Shown piece after piece: positions 53,593 to 63,396 of a stretch of DNA of 64,000 nt (within the stretch, counting starts at the first letter, position 1; each line of letters begins with the position of its first letter). Location of the stretch: positions 124,001-188,000 of the forward strand of contig CAVRVJ010000007.1 of NCBI GenBank assembly GCA_963724645.1. The letters run 5' to 3'. Position numbers and translations under genes: made by a program. The DNA is from CAVXSP01 sp963724645 (GTDB lineage Bacteria > Acidobacteriota > Vicinamibacteria > Vicinamibacterales > SCN-69-37). A model generated the notes under the pieces. It had not been told where the DNA came from and did no database searches. It worked only from the letters and a program-made list of their open reading frames with translations.

Positions 53593-54545
53593 TCACACTC
53601 GATGCGAGTCGAGCCAGACCGAAAGATCGCGCTGGATGAGCTCGCAAGCGCATGAATGTCGGCACGGTACAGATCGATCGCGTGTGCCCGCTCCCTGGCG
53701 GTGATGGCCAACCGCGCAGGCGTGTGCAGAGATCTGCGAGCGCCCTCGACGACAGGTCCCGGGGCAACTGCGCGGATCGCCCGGCGGAGCGGAGCGATCA
53801 GCCGGTGGACCTTCGGCAGGCGCGGCTCGAGGGTGACATTGTATCGGCGCGACACGTCAATCGGATGGCTTGGATCGACACCGAGGAACTCGAAGATATC
53901 CGCCACAGTGCGCCCGGGCGCCACCATGTAATCGTCGTACAGATAACGAGCGCACTTGCGACGCCGGGAAGACCGCAAGATACCTCCGCAGGTGTTCCGC
54001 ATAGCGGCCCGTCCAGACTGGACCGAACGGCGGGCGCCGCGCGGCTTCAGCCGTCACCTGATCTTCGAGCCACGCGGGAAAATGTCGCATCCGTCGCGCC
54101 GGCGATTCGCGCCGCCGTGTAGTGGGAAAACAGACGCTGGGCCGGGTCGCGCAGCATCATGATGATTCGCGCGCCGGGAATCCGCGCTCGAATCGCCTGC
54201 GCCGCATCCATCGACGGCAGGTAGGACACACTGGCTTCGCCCACCGCCAGCTCGTCCTTGACGTGCTTGAACAGCTTCAGATACTCCGGCCACTCGAGCA
54301 CGAATCCCGCGGTCGCGTTTGTCACGCATCGGGCCGTCAAGATAAGCGCGCAATGCCGCGGCATCCGCCTCGACGGCCTCGCGCGCGCCAGGTGCGATGT
54401 CGGCCACTTCCGGCGCGAAGAAGCAAGGCTCTTTGATCGGGCTCATGAACACACGCGGGTGCTGATCGAGGTAGTGATAGAGCGACGTGGTGCCCGTCTT
54501 GGCGGCGCCGACGAGAAAGAAGTTCGGTTGGGCCGGGTGTTTCAT
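53593..54545 (-). pseudogene. Sulfotransferase, several frameshifts
   Basis: The N-terminal PAPS loop is intact: FFLVGAAKTGTTSLYHYLDQHPRVFMSPIKEP. Other pieces follow in changing frames: EASVSYLPSMDAAQAIRARIPGARIIMMLRDPAQRLFSHY (the 3'-phosphate motif), RRYLAVFPASQVR, YDDYMVAPGRTVADIFEFLGVDPSHPI and, at the end, RDLSVWLDSHRV. At least four shifts are needed. The family transfers sulfate from PAPS to hydroxyls; here a glycan or lipid is likely from context. It shares its strand and a near-adjacent position with the following glycosyltransferase. Confidence 0.75.
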
Positions 54546-54551
54546 CGCTCC

Positions 54552-55668
54552 TTATCGTGCGGCGGCCAACGCCTTGTAGAGACGCTCGAACCCGCCTGCC
54601 GCCCAGTCCGCATCGTGCGCGAGCACCCACTCGCGCGCGGCAGAGGCGAGGCTCGCGCGGCGATCGGGATCCCGCAGCAGGGTCAGGATGGCTGCGCTGA
54701 GTCGCGTCGGGATCCTGCACGGGCACTGCGACCGCGCGTGTATCTGCCCAGTCGGCGACGTACCCCACGGCCGTCCCAACCGTCGGCACGCCGGCTGCAG
54801 CCGCTTCGAGCGTCACGACGCCAGCCGCCTCGTGACGCGAGGAGACCACATGCAAGTGAGCGCGCGTGAGAAAGGCGGCGATCTGGTCGGTGGGCAGGAA
54901 CCCATGAAACTGGACGTGCGAGCCGAGGCCGAGCGATTGCGCGAGCCGCTGCGCCTGCCCGCCGAGCGTGTCCGCGCCGATGACATCAAGGTGGACTCGA
55001 GGTTCTTCGCGGACCACGCGCGCCAGCGCGTGGAACAGCGTCGCATGATCCTTGACGGGATTGATGCTCGCCACGTGCAGCAGCCGCCACGGCGGTCCTT
55101 CGCTGCGCGTGGCTGGCGGAAAGAGCTCCGGCGGCACACTCAGAGGGATCACCGTGGCGTCGACGCCGTGGCTTGCCGCCAGCCCGGCCATGTGCGTGCT
55201 GCACACCGTGACCTTGTCCGCGCGCCGCATCGCGCCGGCGACGGCGTGCCGATCGGCCCACCGGCGTTGGAGTCCGTAGCCGATGTCTGGAATGCCCGTC
55301 CACTCTCCGCTGTCGGCCGTGACGATCGAAGGCACACCCAATCGGCGAGCCGCCAGCGTCGTCACGACCCCTGCCGGCACCGCCCAGTACGCGTGAAGCA
55401 GATCCCACGACCCGATGCCGGCCAACGCCGCCGTCAGCCGCTTGAGGTGGGTCCTCCGGCCCAGGCCGGGAAGCGCGTCCACGCGGCCCAGATCGTGGAT
55501 CGTGGCGCCAAGGAGCGGGTAACTGGATGGCCGAAGTTCCTGCTGCAGAAGAAACACGTGGAGATCAAGGTGGCGCGCCAGCCGCTCGATGAGCCAGAGC
55601 AGCGCCGGGATCACGCGCTCGCGGCCCGATCGATCGACGCCGCCAGTGACAACGAGGCCCACGCGCAT
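54552..55668 (-). CDS. Glycosyltransferase (GT-B, family 4 type), one frameshift
   Basis: MRVGLVVTGGVDRSGRERVIPALLWLIERLARHLD starts the acceptor domain. The donor domain has LLHVASINPVKDHATLFHAL, VQFHGFLPTDQIAAFLTRAHLHVVSSRHEAAGVVTLEAAAAGVPTVG. Near 54707 one extra C (GATCC-C-GACG) shifts the frame; the last about 50 residues (LSAAILTLLRDPDRRASLASAAREWVLAHDADWAAGGFERLYKAL) follow in the other frame. Divergent from the third B12-radical SAM gene. Confidence 0.85.
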
Positions 55669-55703
55669 GCGCGCAGTGTACGCTCGGCGCGCGGCGCCCA
55701 GGT

Positions 55704-57146
55704 ATGACGATGCCATCGACGCCCGCGCGAGTCCGCCGGCGCGTCGTGCTGTACAACCCGCGAGCAGTCTTCTGGACGATGCCGCTGGCCCTGATTGCCG
55801 TAGGCGGGGCATTGGACCGTGACCGATACGACGTCGTGATCGTCGATGGACGTCTCGAGCGCGACCCGGTTCGGGCCGTGCTCGAGCTGCTCGACGAAAC
55901 GACCGTGTGCTTTGGCGTCACCGTGCTCACCGGAGCGCCCATCCGCGACGCGCTCACGGTCACGCGGGCGGTCCAACAACGGATGCCGCGACTCCCGATT
56001 GTGTGGGGCGGCTGGCATCCATCGCTGTTTCCAGAGCAGTGCGTGCGGGAGGCTCGTATTCAGGCCGTGGTCATCGGTCAGGGCGAGGCGACCTTTGCCG
56101 AGGTCGTCGGGCGCTGGGCGGCCGGCCGCGACCTGAGCGGCGTGGCCGGATGTGTCCATGCCGGCGGCGACGGCGCCGTGATCGAGCCTCCTCGTCCGCT
56201 CATCGATGTGAACGATCTGCCGGCCCATGACTACGGCAGGCTCGACGTCGATCGCTACTTCGAGCTGAAGCAGCGGCGGCAGCTGGATTACGTCTCGTCA
56301 CAGGGCTGCCGGTTCCGATGCGAGTTCTGTGCGGATCCGTTCGTCTACAAGCGCGGGTGGTACGGGTTGACTCCTGCACGCGTGGGCGAAGAGCTCGAGA
56401 CGCTCTGGCGGCGGCACGCCTTCGACGATCTGAATTTCCAGGACGAGACGTTCTTCACCGATAGCCGGCGGGCCGCCGCGATCGCGGAGCAGATTCTGCG
56501 CCGGAACCTGCGCTTTACGTGGGCGGCGACCATGCGCGCTGACCAGGGAGTGCGGCTCGATGAAGCCGCGCTGGCGCTGTGCAAGCGATCCGGCCTGCGC
56601 CGCGCGATGGTCGGCGTCGAGTCCGGTTCGGAGAAAATGCTGAGCTGGATGAAAAAGGACGTGACCCTCGAGCAGGTCTTCGTCACGGCGGATCGTCTGC
56701 GCGTGCATGAGATCGGCGGCCTGTTTCCATTTATCGTCGGTTTTCCCGATGAGCCGCCGGAGAGCGTGACCGAGACGATGAGGGTCATCAAGCAGCTGCG
56801 TGCGATGAGCCCGGCCTTCGAGGCGGTCGTGTACTTCTACCAGCCCTACCCCGGATCGCCCATCGCCGACCTGGCGTGGAAGCGCGGCTATCCTCGACCC
56901 GGGTCACTCGAAGAGTGGGCGGCGTTCGACTACGTCGGCGCGCGCGGGCCGTGGGTGTCTCCGGAGAAGTGGCGGCTGATCCAGCGCTTCAAGTTCTATC
57001 AGCAGCACGCTTTCGGCGCACATCGCCATTGGCTGCACCGCCCGCTCCGATGGGCGGCGCGACGGCGGATCGTCGCCGATCGATATGCCTGGCCCGTTGA
57101 GCAGGTTGTGATGAATCTCGTCCGGCCGCAGCCCAGTCTGTCCTGA
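55704..57146 (+). CDS. B12-binding-domain radical SAM protein
   Basis: A 480-residue intact protein. N-terminal domain: VLYNPRAVFWTMPLALIAVGGALDRDRYDVVIVDGRL and IVWGGWHPSLFPEQCVREARIQAVVIGQGE. Radical SAM core: SSQGCRFRCEFCADPFVY and LNFQDETFFTD, then GVESGSEKMLSWMKKD. The C-terminal part includes YQPYPGSPIADLAWKRGYP. It resembles the BchE/HpnJ-type radical SAM group. Together with the genes at 45807 and 50157 it makes three in 11.5 kb. Confidence 0.92.
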   Translation: MTMPSTPARVRRRVVLYNPRAVFWTMPLALIAVGGALDRDRYDVVIVDGRLERDPVRAVLELLDETTVCFGVTVLTGAPIRDALTVTRAVQQRMPRLPIVWGGWHPSLFPEQCVREARIQAVVIGQGEATFAEVVGRWAAGRDLSGVAGCVHAGGDGAVIEPPRPLIDVNDLPAHDYGRLDVDRYFELKQRRQLDYVSSQGCRFRCEFCADPFVYKRGWYGLTPARVGEELETLWRRHAFDDLNFQDETFFTDSRRAAAIAEQILRRNLRFTWAATMRADQGVRLDEAALALCKRSGLRRAMVGVESGSEKMLSWMKKDVTLEQVFVTADRLRVHEIGGLFPFIVGFPDEPPESVTETMRVIKQLRAMSPAFEAVVYFYQPYPGSPIADLAWKRGYPRPGSLEEWAAFDYVGARGPWVSPEKWRLIQRFKFYQQHAFGAHRHWLHRPLRWAARRRIVADRYAWPVEQVVMNLVRPQPSLS

Positions 57147-57161
57147 GCCGGAATGCGGGAT

Positions 57162-57503
57162 CTATCCTCGCTGCGACCAGGTCGGCCCGCAACGGTTTGG
57201 TACATTGAGCGCCGTGAAGATCCCCATCGGCTCGACCGACTCGACAAGCGCGCTGCTGCGCGCTTCGAATGAGGCGATGGCGTCGGAGCGATACGCACGG
57301 TGTTGCTCGTAGACGAGCATCTCGCTCCAGTATTCGATGATGATGTACCGCGACGGAAGGTTCTGGTCACGAAGGAAGGAGCTGCCGAGGTAGGATCGGC
57401 TCTGGCGACTCATCGCGGCCCATTCTCCATCCGCGCCGTACAGCTGCTCGAATTCGGTCTCCCGGCCATTCTTGACGTTGAATTGCCACATGATCGCGAT
57501 CAT
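57162..57503 (-). CDS. Antibiotic biosynthesis monooxygenase-like (ABM) small protein
   Basis: About 113 residues with the dimeric alpha-beta barrel pattern: MIAIMWQFNVKNGRETEFEQLYG, SSFLRDQNLPSRYIIIEYWSEMLVYEQHR and SDAIASFEARSSALVESVE. ABM/YgiN-like proteins include quinol monooxygenases and haem-degrading enzymes, and many have unknown roles. The start MIAIMW is preferred over an upstream start. Convergent with the radical SAM gene. Confidence 0.75.
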   Translation of the reverse strand: MIAIMWQFNVKNGRETEFEQLYGADGEWAAMSRQSRSYLGSSFLRDQNLPSRYIIIEYWSEMLVYEQHRAYRSDAIASFEARSSALVESVEPMGIFTALNVPNRCGPTWSQRG

Positions 57504-57663
57504 CGCGGCGTTCCTCCAGGAAGACCAGGTCACGTCACTCGCGGCGGTGTGATTGGACGACCGAGTCTACTTGGCCGTTACGCATGCTTGCAAGACAGGT
57601 GGAGTATCCATGGCTGCTGCGGCTCCGTGCCTGCGCGCCATCGGCGCGTGCCGCTGGTGACCC

Positions 57664-58833
57664 GTGCGAATCGCGATTGTCAATTACGTGTGGGATGCCG
57701 ATTTGAGCACGGCCGAATCCGTGCTCGCGCGGTTCTTCACCCTGACGGACTGGAGTGACGCGGTCAGGCGGGCCGGCGCGTCGGCCGTGACCGTGTATCA
57801 GCGCTTTCATTCCGATACCAGTGTCGATCGCAATGGCATTCGATATGAGTTCCGGACGGATTCTGGCGCGCCACTGCCCACGATGTGGAGCGGCGGGGCA
57901 GACGCACTGCACGAAGCCGTGGCCGCGGCCGATCCGGACATCGTCCATGTCAATGGCGTCCTGCACCCTCGGCGCGTCCGGCGGCTCCGCGCGGCCCTGG
58001 CGCGCGGGACGGCCCTCATCGTGCAGGATCACGGTGGATTCGATCCAGCCGCCGCTTCGCCGGTGAAGCGTGCGTGGATTCGCCGCGGTCTCGCCGCCGC
58101 GGATGCCCTGCTGGTGTCCTCGCCTGGCCAGGTCGATCAGTGGCGACGGGCTGCTATTGCGCCGCGAACCGTGCGGATCGCGGATGTGATGGAGAGCAGC
58201 ACGGTGATGGAACCGCTCGCGCGGGATGAGGCACGCCGGCAGAGCGGTCTCGAGGGAGCGCCGGTAATCTTGTGGGTCGGTCGGTTGAATGACAACAAGG
58301 ACCCGCTCACCGTCCTGCGTGGGGCTGCGGCGTTTTTCGAGAGGTGTCCGGAGGCCCGCCTGACGATGGTGTACGCCGCCGCAGAAACGGAGCCGCAGGT
58401 GCGCAAGATGATCGCACGCCTGCCGGCGCTGGTGTCGCGCGTGCGCCTCGTCGGGCGTCTTCCGCGCGCCGAGATGTCTGCCTGGTTCAGCGCAGCGGAT
58501 CTGTTCGTGCTCGGCAGTCACCGCGAAGGCAGCGGATACGCGGCGATTGAAGCGCTGGCGTGTGGCGCCCTCCCTGTCCTGACCGATATCCCGTCCTTCC
58601 GGGCGCTCACCGACGAAGGCCGCGTTGGCGTGCTCTGGCGGCCCGGCAACGCTGAGTCGCTCGCACAGGCGCTTGCACGCGCCGCGCGCCTTGTCTCACC
58701 GGAGCAGCGCCAGGCGTGCCGGACCCTGTTCGATCAGCGCTTCAGTTGGCGGGCGATCGGCGGTCGCGCCATGGAAATCTACCGGGAGATCTGCTCGGCC
58801 AGGCGCCTCCGCGCGAGCCACCCGGTCGTGTAG
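57664..58833 (+). CDS. Glycosyltransferase family 4
   Basis: A 389-residue GT-B protein in one frame. N-terminus MRIAIVNYVWDADLSTAESVLARFFTLTDW; ADPDIVHVNGVLHPRRVRRLRAAL; donor domain PVILWVGRLNDNKDPLTVLRGAAAFF, LVGRLPRAEMSAWFSAADLFVLGSHREGSGYAAIEALACGALPVLTD with the conserved ExxxxxxxE. The start is a GTG. It overlaps the 3' end of the opposite-strand deacetylase gene by 55 nt. It probably adds a sugar to the growing glycan. Confidence 0.9.
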   Translation: MRIAIVNYVWDADLSTAESVLARFFTLTDWSDAVRRAGASAVTVYQRFHSDTSVDRNGIRYEFRTDSGAPLPTMWSGGADALHEAVAAADPDIVHVNGVLHPRRVRRLRAALARGTALIVQDHGGFDPAAASPVKRAWIRRGLAAADALLVSSPGQVDQWRRAAIAPRTVRIADVMESSTVMEPLARDEARRQSGLEGAPVILWVGRLNDNKDPLTVLRGAAAFFERCPEARLTMVYAAAETEPQVRKMIARLPALVSRVRLVGRLPRAEMSAWFSAADLFVLGSHREGSGYAAIEALACGALPVLTDIPSFRALTDEGRVGVLWRPGNAESLAQALARAARLVSPEQRQACRTLFDQRFSWRAIGGRAMEIYREICSARRLRASHPVV

Positions 58834-59693
58834 GCGAGCGGATCCAGGATCGGGCGCTCGCGCACGCCTCTGAAGCCGGTCGCATGATGCAGGACGTCTT
58901 CCCGATGCAGCCGGGCATACGCGCCCGCCGTGAGCTCGAGGAATTCCTCGGCGTACTCCCCGAGGCGATACCGGCACGCCGCATATCGTCGCTGTCGGAC
59001 GGCCCGAGGCATGTTGGCGAGCTGCGTCGTGTACGCGTGCATGACATCACGCACGCGCGAGATGACGTCAGTGATATCAACAGCCAGATTCGCCAGCGCA
59101 GGTGTAAGGGGAACCTGCACGGGATAGATGCGCACCGTCTGAGATTTTGCCGGCGATCGAGCCCAGAAACGTCCGAGCACCGCCGCGACCTTTCGGTGCT
59201 CCGGATGAAAGTCGACGCAGGACGGCGCGTAGACGAGATCCGGGTCATGCCGCTCCATTAGTATTTCGAGCCTGGCAAGTAGCTGGTCATCGTGCCACGC
59301 GCCGTCCGGCAGCCCGAGCCATTCCAGGCTGTCGATCTCCAGGAGCCGAGCGCATGCGTTCGCTTCCACCCGGCGGCGTCGCGCCATCTCCTCGGCGTCC
59401 AGGCCGAGGGCGCGCGACGAGCGCCCATCTGTGACACAGGCGACGATCACCTTCGCGCCAGCCCGCTTGTGAAGAATCAGTGCGCCGGCGCATCCGATCG
59501 ACTCGTCGTCCGGGTGCGGAGCCACGACCAGCACGCGGTGGTGCGGTTCGGGGTTTGACCATTGCGCCGGCCGGCGTGGCAGAAGAACGCCCAGCGCGGA
59601 GAAACCGGCGGTCCATAGCGTCTGGGCGACATGGCCGACGCGCGCCTTGCCGGCTGGTCCGAGCAACCGGCCCGCGGCGCTAGACCACGTCAA
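58779..59693 (-). CDS. PIG-L family deacetylase (LmbE-like)
   Basis: About 304 residues. VLVVAPHPDDESIGCAGALILHKRAGAKVIVACVTDG is the metal-binding AHPDDE motif, and DFHPEHRKVAAVLGR supplies the distal histidine. PIG-L enzymes remove acetyl groups from N-acetylglucosaminyl substrates (GlcNAc-phosphatidylinositol, mycothiol and bacillithiol precursors, glycan units). The start is taken as TTG at 59693, overlapping the GNAT gene by 14 nt; an internal start is possible. It fits a glycan-modification cluster. Confidence 0.88.
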   Translation of the reverse strand: MTWSSAAGRLLGPAGKARVGHVAQTLWTAGFSALGVLLPRRPAQWSNPEPHHRVLVVAPHPDDESIGCAGALILHKRAGAKVIVACVTDGRSSRALGLDAEEMARRRRVEANACARLLEIDSLEWLGLPDGAWHDDQLLARLEILMERHDPDLVYAPSCVDFHPEHRKVAAVLGRFWARSPAKSQTVRIYPVQVPLTPALANLAVDITDVISRVRDVMHAYTTQLANMPRAVRQRRYAACRYRLGEYAEEFLELTAGAYARLHREDVLHHATGFRGVRERPILDPLAYTTGWLARRRLAEQISR

Positions 59694-60745
59694 AATCTCC
59701 CCCGCACACGTCAGAGAGCGACAGAGGCGTCTGTGCCTGCAATGGGACGATCTGGACTTTGAAACTGCCCCAACTGAAGAGGAAGCCAGCCCGACGAAGG
59801 GCCTTGTCAGCCGGCGTGCCGGGTACGGCAAGCGATGACACCAGCTCTGCGCCTTCGCGGTCGAGATCACTGACCGCTGCGGCAAGGAGCATGTCGTGCA
59901 CGATTGCTTCATCGCTCACGACCCCAGATTCGGCGACGTAACCGATGCGGCGGCCGTCAGCGCTCCGGACACGCGAGACGCAGTAGCCAATCGGCGAGCC
60001 GCCGCGATCGGCCAGCCAGATCGTGTAGTTCGCGTCCGGTGCGGATAAGTAGCGCCAGTGGATCCAGGCGCCGTCCCGGACGATTGAGTGCGCCGTACGT
60101 GGCGGGCGGTGTTCCTCCAGCGTCCGCCACAGTCCGTCGAACGCCTCCGCAGAGGCAACGCGCCGGATCCTGACCGTCGGATCGTTCGCGGCCTTCCAGC
60201 GCCAGTAACCGCTCCAGGCGCGGCCCAGCGGAGCGGCGAGACGCCCCAGCGGACGGCCAAATCGCCGAGTGACAACGGAATCGAGCCGCAGGAGCCTGAC
60301 TCGCCACGTCAATGGACTCACGTCGCGCCAGCCGAGCGCCGTGTGCCCGCGATCCCCATTGCTGGTTCGGGAGGCCGACGACGAAGGAGATGCCGGCGGC
60401 GCGCCAGCGATCGTAAGCGTAGCGGTTGACCTCCGTCAGCAGCCCTTGCCGTCGGAATTCCGGATCGGTCATCGCGTCGACCGCCACCATTCCCATCACT
60501 TCGCCGGCAGGCCCGGCATAACGGACGGGGATTGCCGCGCACTGAAACAACGGGCGGTCGGTTCCGGTGCGATCGCGTCCGACGGCGAGAAACACGTTTG
60601 GCACGGGCGAGCCATGCGCCGCAAGCTTCCAGCGCCAGTGCGCCTCGGTGATCGGGCGGCCGAACACGCGCGAAAAGAGCGACACGAGCGCCGTCTCATC
60701 CCCTGCGCGGTACGGGCGAATCGTCCAGGGCGAGGCGTCGGTCAT
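59680..60745 (-). CDS. GNAT-type acyltransferase, one frameshift
   Basis: About 355 residues after correction. MTDASPWTIRPYRAGDETALVSLFSRVFGRPITEAHWRWK starts a GNAT domain, with VAVDAMTDPEFRRQGLLTEVNRYAYDRWR holding the acetyl-CoA motif. Near 60340 one extra base shifts the frame; the second part (RDVSPLTWRVRLLRLDSVVTRRFG; RDGAWIHWRYLSAPDANYTIWLADRGGSPIGYCVSR) continues. The double-GNAT length is like polysaccharide-locus acetyltransferases of the FemAB/EpsM-adjacent type. It overlaps the flippase by 4 nt. Confidence 0.78.
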
Positions 60746-62022
60746 TGTGCCCTGATCTGGTTCGATCGCATGAGGCGGAGCGCGGCGACGCAGGCGATCG
60801 TGAGAAACCCCTCCGTGCCGAGCGTCGCCCAGGCCGCTCCGGTGATGCCGAGGCGCGGGATGAGCACTGCATTCATGCTCAGGTTCACGACCAGCGCGAG
60901 GCCGCAGATCACGGCAAAGTTCCGCTGACCGTCCCAGCCGATGACCTGGTGCGTCAGGCCGTAGTTGAGGGACAGCAGCGGGAATGCCAGAAGCAGCACG
61001 CGAAAGGCCGGAACGGCTGCCAGATACGGCGCGCCATAGGTGATCTCGAGAATCCGCGGCGCGGGATGATACAGCACAGCCGTCACCGTGGCGCCGAATG
61101 CCGTCAAGGCGGCCGAGACCTGCCACACGAAGCGCGTCCCGGGTTGCCGGAACAGGGCTGGCAGCATGACGGCGATGAATGCCGCCGGGAAGAGCCGAAG
61201 TGCCTCGATCAGGCGGAAGACGGCGTTGTACCTGCCCACGTCCTCCATTCCGTTCCAATGCTCGACGAGGAAGAGGTCGATACGGAAATAGAGCGCCGAA
61301 AGAAGGATGCCGGCCCCGATAGGAAACACGTCACGCAGAAACGTCGCCCCCGACAGTCGGTCGATGGCCGGGCTCACCGCCGTTGGCGTCTCAACGTTCC
61401 CCGTCAACCGCGTCATGAGCCGCACGCTGTAGAAGAAAGCCGCAACAGGCGGAAGGAGGAGCGCCGCCGCCAGTGTGCCGAGGCCGGGAGCGAGGTTGAG
61501 CAACACGAGAGCGGCGAGGAGCGTGCCCACTCGCTGCGCGAGATTGATGGTCGACTCGATATCGCTGCGCGCCAGTCCACGGTACGCGTAGTTGAGGAAC
61601 TCGACGAGTGAGCTGAAGGCGTATGCGGACACGATGACGACAAACGGGACGGCGTCGGCGATCGGGAGCGTGAAGAAACCGATGGCGGACAAGCCGATCG
61701 CCGCAGCGGCCAGTCGGAGTCTGACTCGAAGAAGTGGCGCAAGAATCGCTGCGGTCCGATGCGGAGCTCGCGACACTTGCCGGGCAAGGTAGATCTGCAG
61801 GCCGAAATCAGTTGCGACCGAGAGCACCCAGCCCAGCGTCGACGCCAGCGAGAACAGGCCGAACGCTCGGGGCGGCAGCCTGTGAGCCGCCAGGATCAGC
61901 ACGGCGAAGAAGGCGGCCTTGCCACCGACGTCCGACGAGGCCTTGTACCCGATAAGGGTGGCGCGCCTGACGAAAGCGTCCGTCACGTGTGCCAGACTAC
62001 ATCCTCTGTCTGTGAGCCGCAT
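60742..62022 (-). CDS. Polysaccharide flippase (Wzx/MATE-like)
   Basis: A 426-residue protein with about twelve membrane segments in an oligosaccharide-flippase pattern: IGYKASSDVGGKAAFFAVLILA, ATDFGLQIYLARQVSR, EFLNYAYRGLARSDIESTINLAQRVGTLLAALV, VFPIGAGILLSALYFRIDLFLV and VIGWDGQRNFAVICGLALVVNLSMN. It exports lipid-linked glycans across the inner membrane before ligation or polymerisation. The start may be ATG 62022 or GTG about 36 nt later. It is the first gene of the minus-strand flippase-GNAT-deacetylase unit. Confidence 0.9.
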   Translation of the reverse strand: MRLTDRGCSLAHVTDAFVRRATLIGYKASSDVGGKAAFFAVLILAAHRLPPRAFGLFSLASTLGWVLSVATDFGLQIYLARQVSRAPHRTAAILAPLLRVRLRLAAAAIGLSAIGFFTLPIADAVPFVVIVSAYAFSSLVEFLNYAYRGLARSDIESTINLAQRVGTLLAALVLLNLAPGLGTLAAALLLPPVAAFFYSVRLMTRLTGNVETPTAVSPAIDRLSGATFLRDVFPIGAGILLSALYFRIDLFLVEHWNGMEDVGRYNAVFRLIEALRLFPAAFIAVMLPALFRQPGTRFVWQVSAALTAFGATVTAVLYHPAPRILEITYGAPYLAAVPAFRVLLLAFPLLSLNYGLTHQVIGWDGQRNFAVICGLALVVNLSMNAVLIPRLGITGAAWATLGTEGFLTIACVAALRLMRSNQIRAQ

Positions 62023-62124
62023 GCCTTCCCGCGTCCCCGCACGAAGACCCCACGCGTCCGGACGACTGGCGCGCGAACGGCGAGCGTCAGCGGCGGGCGA
62101 CGAGCGCCAGCGTCGAACACTCTC

Positions 62125-63396
62125 GTGAGCGCCCGGACGCCGAGCATCAGCACCCCGACGCGCGGCCGCTACGGCGCGCTTGCGTTCACGCTCGTGCTCA
62201 CCGCGATCGCGTATCTGGATCGCGTCTGCATTTCAACCGCCGCGCCGTCCATCAAAGCCGACCTGCACCTGACCGACGGACAGATGGGCTACGTGTTCAG
62301 CGCGTTCACGTTCGCGTACGCGCTGATGGAAGTCCCCACTGGCTGGATGGCGGATCGGTTCGGAGCCCGATTGATGCTGACGCGGGTTGTGATCTGGTGG
62401 TCGGCGATGACCGCCCTGACGGGTCTGGCGGGCGGGTTCGTATCGCTGTTTGTCATCCGGCTCCTGTTCGGCGTGGGGGAAGCGGGCGCCTTTCCAGCGA
62501 TCGCGCGCGTCTTCGCTCACTGGCTGCCGGCCGATGCGCGAGGCCGCGCGTTCGGCCTGGCGGTGATGACCGGGGCCCTGGGCGGCGCGCTGACTCAACC
62601 GCTCGTCGTCGCAATGCTCGGCGTGACGACGTGGCGCGTCGCGTTTCCGATCTTCGGCGGCGTCGGCCTCGTATGGGCGGTCGCGTGGTTCTGGTGGTTT
62701 CGTGACGATCCCCATCTCCACAAGGGCGTGAACGTGGCGGAGTTGGCGGTGATCGGCACGGGCGGCCCGGCCTCCTCGCAGCCGCCGGCCCCCTGGGCGC
62801 GTCTCTTGCGAAGCGGCAGCCTGCTCGCGCTCTGTGTGATGTACTTCGGCGCCATTTACGGCTGGTACTTCTATCTCACCTGGCTCCCGACGTACCTGCT
62901 GCAGGCGCGCGGCTTCAACTTGAAAGCCGTCGGGTGGCTGGCGGCCATGCCGCTCGTCGGGATCGCGATCGGCGTTCTGGCCGGTGGACTGCTGAGCGAT
63001 GTGCTGTGCCGCCGATGGGGCGTGCGCGCGGGACGCAGGACTCCCGGACTGGTCGGCTTTCCTCTGGCAGCGTTGGCCGTGATCGGTGCGTTGAGGACGC
63101 CCGACCCCATGTCGGCGGCCCTGCTCCTGGCCGTTGCGGCGGGCCTGGCCGCGCTCGGCGTGTCGCCGGCCTGGGCCGCGTGCCTCGATATCGGCGGCGG
63201 GCACGCCGGCCTCGTCACAGGCGCGATGAACACCTTCGGCAATCTTGGCGGCGCGGTCAGTCCCGTCGTCGTGGGGCTGAGCCTCGATCGCTGGCACTCC
63301 TACGACGCACCGCTCGTCTCGGTCGCGATCTTCTATCTCGTCGCCGCGATCGCGTGGCTCGGGATTGATGCGACAAGGACGCTGGACAGAGGGTAA
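62125..63396 (+). CDS. MFS transporter, anion:cation symporter-like
   Basis: About 423 residues from a GTG start, with twelve membrane segments. The MFS motif appears in MEVPTGWMADRFGARLMLTRVVIWW. Other features are LDRVCISTAAPSIKADLHLTDGQMGYVFSAFTFAYALMEVP, typical of the ACS family (hexuronate, glucarate, tartrate transporters), and TGAMNTFGNLGGAVSPVVVGLSLD. It is divergent from the flippase. A sugar-acid substrate is likely by family only. Confidence 0.9.
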   Translation: MSARTPSISTPTRGRYGALAFTLVLTAIAYLDRVCISTAAPSIKADLHLTDGQMGYVFSAFTFAYALMEVPTGWMADRFGARLMLTRVVIWWSAMTALTGLAGGFVSLFVIRLLFGVGEAGAFPAIARVFAHWLPADARGRAFGLAVMTGALGGALTQPLVVAMLGVTTWRVAFPIFGGVGLVWAVAWFWWFRDDPHLHKGVNVAELAVIGTGGPASSQPPAPWARLLRSGSLLALCVMYFGAIYGWYFYLTWLPTYLLQARGFNLKAVGWLAAMPLVGIAIGVLAGGLLSDVLCRRWGVRAGRRTPGLVGFPLAALAVIGALRTPDPMSAALLLAVAAGLAALGVSPAWAACLDIGGGHAGLVTGAMNTFGNLGGAVSPVVVGLSLDRWHSYDAPLVSVAIFYLVAAIAWLGIDATRTLDRG

